Origin: Bacteroidales bacterium
GTDB lineage: Bacteria; Bacteroidota; Bacteroidia; Bacteroidales; UBA932
Direction of reading: 5' to 3'
NCBI GenBank assembly: GCA_017626555.1
Contig: JAGAIM010000128.1
Location: 1 to 64,000 of the forward strand
Length of the DNA stretch: 64,000 bases
Shown: positions 62,383 through 64,000 of the stretch, piece by piece
Position numbering within the stretch: the stretch's first letter is position 1
Layout of the letters: the number at the start of each line of letters is the position of its first letter
Position numbers and translations under genes: made by a program
The notes under the pieces: generated by a model
Told to the model about the DNA's origin: nothing
Databases searched by the model: none
What the model saw: only the letters and a program-made list of their open reading frames with translations

Positions 62383-62970
62383 TTATCTGATCAGATTAAG
62401 GAATTCATTGCGGGTCCTCTCATCTTTTAGGAAAATGCCGCTGAAAGCCGATGTTGTTGTTAATGCATTGGCCTTTTGTACGCCTCTGAGCGTCATACAG
62501 GTGTGGGATGCCTCTATGACAACTGCCACTCCGAGCGGATTCAATGTGTCCTGAATGCAGTCGCGTATCTGGGTGGTCAGCCTTTCCTGCACTTGGAGAC
62601 GGCGTGCGAATGTCTCCACAACACGAGCGATCTTGCTCAGTCCTGTGATTGTACCGTTAGGAATATAAGCCACGTGCGCTTTGCCGATGAACGGCATAAC
62701 GTGGTGCTCGCAGGTCGAGTATAGTTCGATGTCCTTGACCAGAACCATCTGCTGGTACTCCTCCTGGAACATAGCGCTTCGAAGTATTTCGGCTCCATCC
62801 TGCTGTGATCCGTGTGTCAGAAACTGAAGCGCCTTAGCCACTCTCTCCGGTGTCTTGACCAGTCCCTCGCGCAGAGGATCTTCACCGAGAAGTCTGAGGA
62901 TCTCTCTGTAGTGTTCCGCTATTGCCGCTGTTGTCGCTTCATCGTAGCGCTCGTCCTTTAAATATGCCAT
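62383..62970 (-). CDS. folE: GTP cyclohydrolase I
   Basis: 195 residues; opens the imidazole ring of GTP as the first step to tetrahydrofolate. Zinc ligands are in [20 protein letters not shown] (Cys about 87, His about 90) and TCMTLRGVQ (Cys about 156). [20 protein letters not shown] and the closing FLNLIR are family sequence. The length is normal for FolE1. A minus -7 element (CAAAAATA at 63074-63081) lies about 100 bases upstream. No other folate gene is adjacent. Confidence 0.96.
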   Translation of the reverse strand: MAYLKDERYDEATTAAIAEHYREILRLLGEDPLREGLVKTPERVAKALQFLTHGSQQDGAEILRSAMFQEEYQQMVLVKDIELYSTCEHHVMPFIGKAHVAYIPNGTITGLSKIARVVETFARRLQVQERLTTQIRDCIQDTLNPLGVAVVIEASHTCMTLRGVQKANALTTTSAFSGIFLKDERTRNEFLNLIR

Positions 62971-63073
62971 TTTATAGAATTTTTATATCCGAATGTTGCA
63001 ATTTGTATTGTTCTAACAAGAGTGGTATGGAACTTGTGCCGCCCACTCTGATGAAAGATTGATAAATTTTGTG

Positions 63074-63081
63074 CAAAAATA
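63074..63081 (-). promoter_or_regulatory. folE: -7 element before folE
   Basis: CAAAAATA reads TATTTTTG on minus (TAnnTTTG), 103 bases before the folE ATG, giving a leader of nearly 100 bases. Confidence 0.4.
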
Positions 63082-63114
63082 GCAAAAAGAACTACATCAT
63101 TAAGTTTTTTTATC

Positions 63115-63140
63115 TATATTTGCCGCCCCTTAATTAGGGG
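63115..63140 (+). promoter_or_regulatory. -7 element and small hairpin before the DUF2795 gene
   Basis: TATATTTG at 63115-63122 fits the consensus; CCCCT/AGGGG at 63126-63140 is a small 5-bp hairpin near the expected start of the message. The -33 region has no TTTG. Confidence 0.5.
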
Positions 63141-63185
63141 GTATCGCTTAAATGTTGATAATTAATAATTTAAACTTGAAATACT

Positions 63186-63407
63186 ATGTATTGGACACTT
63201 GAACTTGCATACCGTCTGGAGGACGCTCCTTGGCCAGCAACCAAAGAAGAACTCATTGATTACGCAACCCGCTCTGGTGCACCTCTCGAAGTTGTAGAGA
63301 ACCTCGAGGAACTTGAGGACGACGGCGAAATCTACGAAAGCATCGAAGATATCTGGCCGGATTATCCAACCAAAGATGACTTCTTCTTCAACGAAGAGGA
63401 GTATTAA
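63186..63407 (+). CDS. Small acidic DUF2795 protein
   Basis: 73 residues, very acidic. It begins MYWTLELAYRLEDAPWPATK and continues to FFFNEEEY. The pattern (WPATKEELIDYATRSGAPLE, NLEELEDDGEIYESIEDIW) is that of the conserved DUF2795-like helical family, short and cytosolic, of unknown role. It stands alone with its own promoter and a strong terminator. The acidity suggests it binds a basic partner, but that is a guess. Confidence 0.8.
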   Translation: MYWTLELAYRLEDAPWPATKEELIDYATRSGAPLEVVENLEELEDDGEIYESIEDIWPDYPTKDDFFFNEEEY

Positions 63408-63442
63408 TAGTTAACTATCCTGATTTTCAGATAGATACACTT

Positions 63443-63474
63443 ACCAAGGGCGATTCTTCGGAGTCGCCCTTGGT
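63443..63474 (+). terminator. Terminator after the DUF2795 gene
   Basis: A 14-bp stem (ACCAAGGGCGATTC / GAGTCGCCCTTGGT, one G-T pair, TTCG loop) followed by GCGTTTT. It separates the DUF2795 gene from the integrase frame. Confidence 0.85.
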
Positions 63475-63483
63475 GCGTTTTGA

Positions 63484-64000
63484 CGGCATTCAACGGCATT
63501 TGGCCGAATTAAGACTTACCAAGATTTTTACCAAACAAAGCCAAATGCGGCGGGAGAGTGCGCAGTATATCTGCGCTATTACCTCGGTAGTTACATTAAG
63601 AAATCTACCGACATCTGGGTCAATCAAAAAGATTGGGACAGTAAAAGACAATGTGTGAAGTCTTCAGCAAAGAACGCTGCGCGTATTAATGCAAGACTCT
63701 ATGACATCAAAAGAAAAATCGACAAAGCGCTTCTTGAATACGATGGTCCGATAACTATTGATGTCATACGCTCGATTATGTGTGGAGATGACAATAGCGA
63801 AGTTCAACTTCATTCGATCAAAACCTGCTTCATCGAATATGCCAGATATGTCAATGATATGAAATATACCAAAAAAGCATATGGGGATTCCAGTTGGTAT
63901 AACAAGGTAAAATATATCGATGTATTTGAAACATTCATCAAACACTTTCTCAAGAAGCGATTTACACTCGAAGATCTCAATGTCAGCATTTTCGACGAAT
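63484..64000 (+). CDS. Tyrosine recombinase (integrase), N-terminal part, start unclear, cut by window end
   Basis: An open frame of 172 codons from a stop at 63481 to the window end. It reads KPNAAGECAVYLRYYLGSYI, then KSTDIWVNQKDWDSKRQ, an arm-type DNA-binding domain of Bacteroidetes integrases. A SAM-like core-binding region follows (IKTCFIEYARYVNDMKYTKK, WYNKVKYIDVFETFIKHF). The catalytic domain would lie beyond the window. No ATG, GTG or TTG precedes the domain in frame; the first in-frame Met is inside it, near the middle. The 5' end therefore looks truncated, frameshifted or started at a rare codon. Likely the border gene of an integrated element. Confidence 0.78.

Noticed and set aside
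63470-63658. 62-codon frame starting at TTG that overlaps the integrase in another frame
   Set aside because: The integrase frame has clear family sequence and runs to the window end; this frame stops early and has no motif beyond the first 20 codons.

Overview
The window looks like a chromosomal stretch from an anaerobic member of the Bacteroidales (Bacteroidota). The signs are a SusC-like TonB receptor with an N-terminal STN domain next to a DUF4249 lipoprotein, many lipoproteins with fimbrillin, DUF4493 or PCMD character, a one-chain pyruvate:ferredoxin oxidoreductase with a small 2[4Fe-4S] ferredoxin, and promoters of the Bacteroides type (TTTG, about 19 bases, TAnnTTTG). I cannot assign a genus from sequence alone. 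There is no rRNA and no CRISPR array; one tRNA (Arg, CCG anticodon) is present.

Layout. 1-0.5 kb: the last codons of rpsR, then rplI. 0.5-5.1 kb (minus): a tight three-gene surface operon of TonB receptor, DUF4249 lipoprotein, and a lipoprotein with cholesterol-dependent-cytolysin-like segments. 5.2-9.5 kb (minus): topoisomerase IV subunit B, an acyltransferase and an acyl-CoA ligase. 9.6-22.3 kb (plus): eight closely spaced genes for a surface apparatus. An OmpA-like/DUF3575 protein leads, followed by DUF4493 and PCMD lipoproteins and a beta-barrel; a canonical promoter stands at the front and a 21-bp perfect hairpin at the end. This is the best candidate here for an undescribed system. 22.3-23.0 kb (minus): a DUF4160/DUF2442-HTH pair. 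23.2-25.5 kb (minus): a DUF1573 protein coupled to a His-rich 10-TM metal exporter. 25.6-35.0 kb: ferredoxin, M16 protease, short LysR regulator, secreted esterase coupled to PFOR, and fabD.

35.1-36.4 kb: tRNA-Arg, a nested inverted-repeat element, and an S24-type repressor lacking both catalytic residues. 36.4-41.8 kb (minus): recG, a WYL regulator and an S9 peptidase. 42.0-45.5 kb (plus): small membrane protein, pdxA, rnhA, rfbC, rfbD. 45.5-53.6 kb: secA, bactofilin, M48 protease, OmpA-family protein, purT, and a HAD hydrolase on the minus strand. 53.7-59.0 kb: a second acyl-CoA ligase, a beta-barrel plus lipoprotein pair, and htpG. 59.3-60.8 kb: a 48-residue peptide with a fimbrillin-like lipoprotein. 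61.3-63.4 kb: an Rpn/PD-(D/E)XK nuclease, folE, and a small acidic DUF2795 protein. At the right edge is the N-terminal part of a Bacteroidetes-type tyrosine recombinase with no usable start codon, which suggests the border of a mobile element.

Most of the window is housekeeping. The accessory content is the three surface loci (0.5-5.1, 9.6-22.3 and 59.3-60.8 kb), the DUF4160/DUF2442 pair, the dead S24 repressor beside the tRNA, the Rpn nuclease and the integrase edge.
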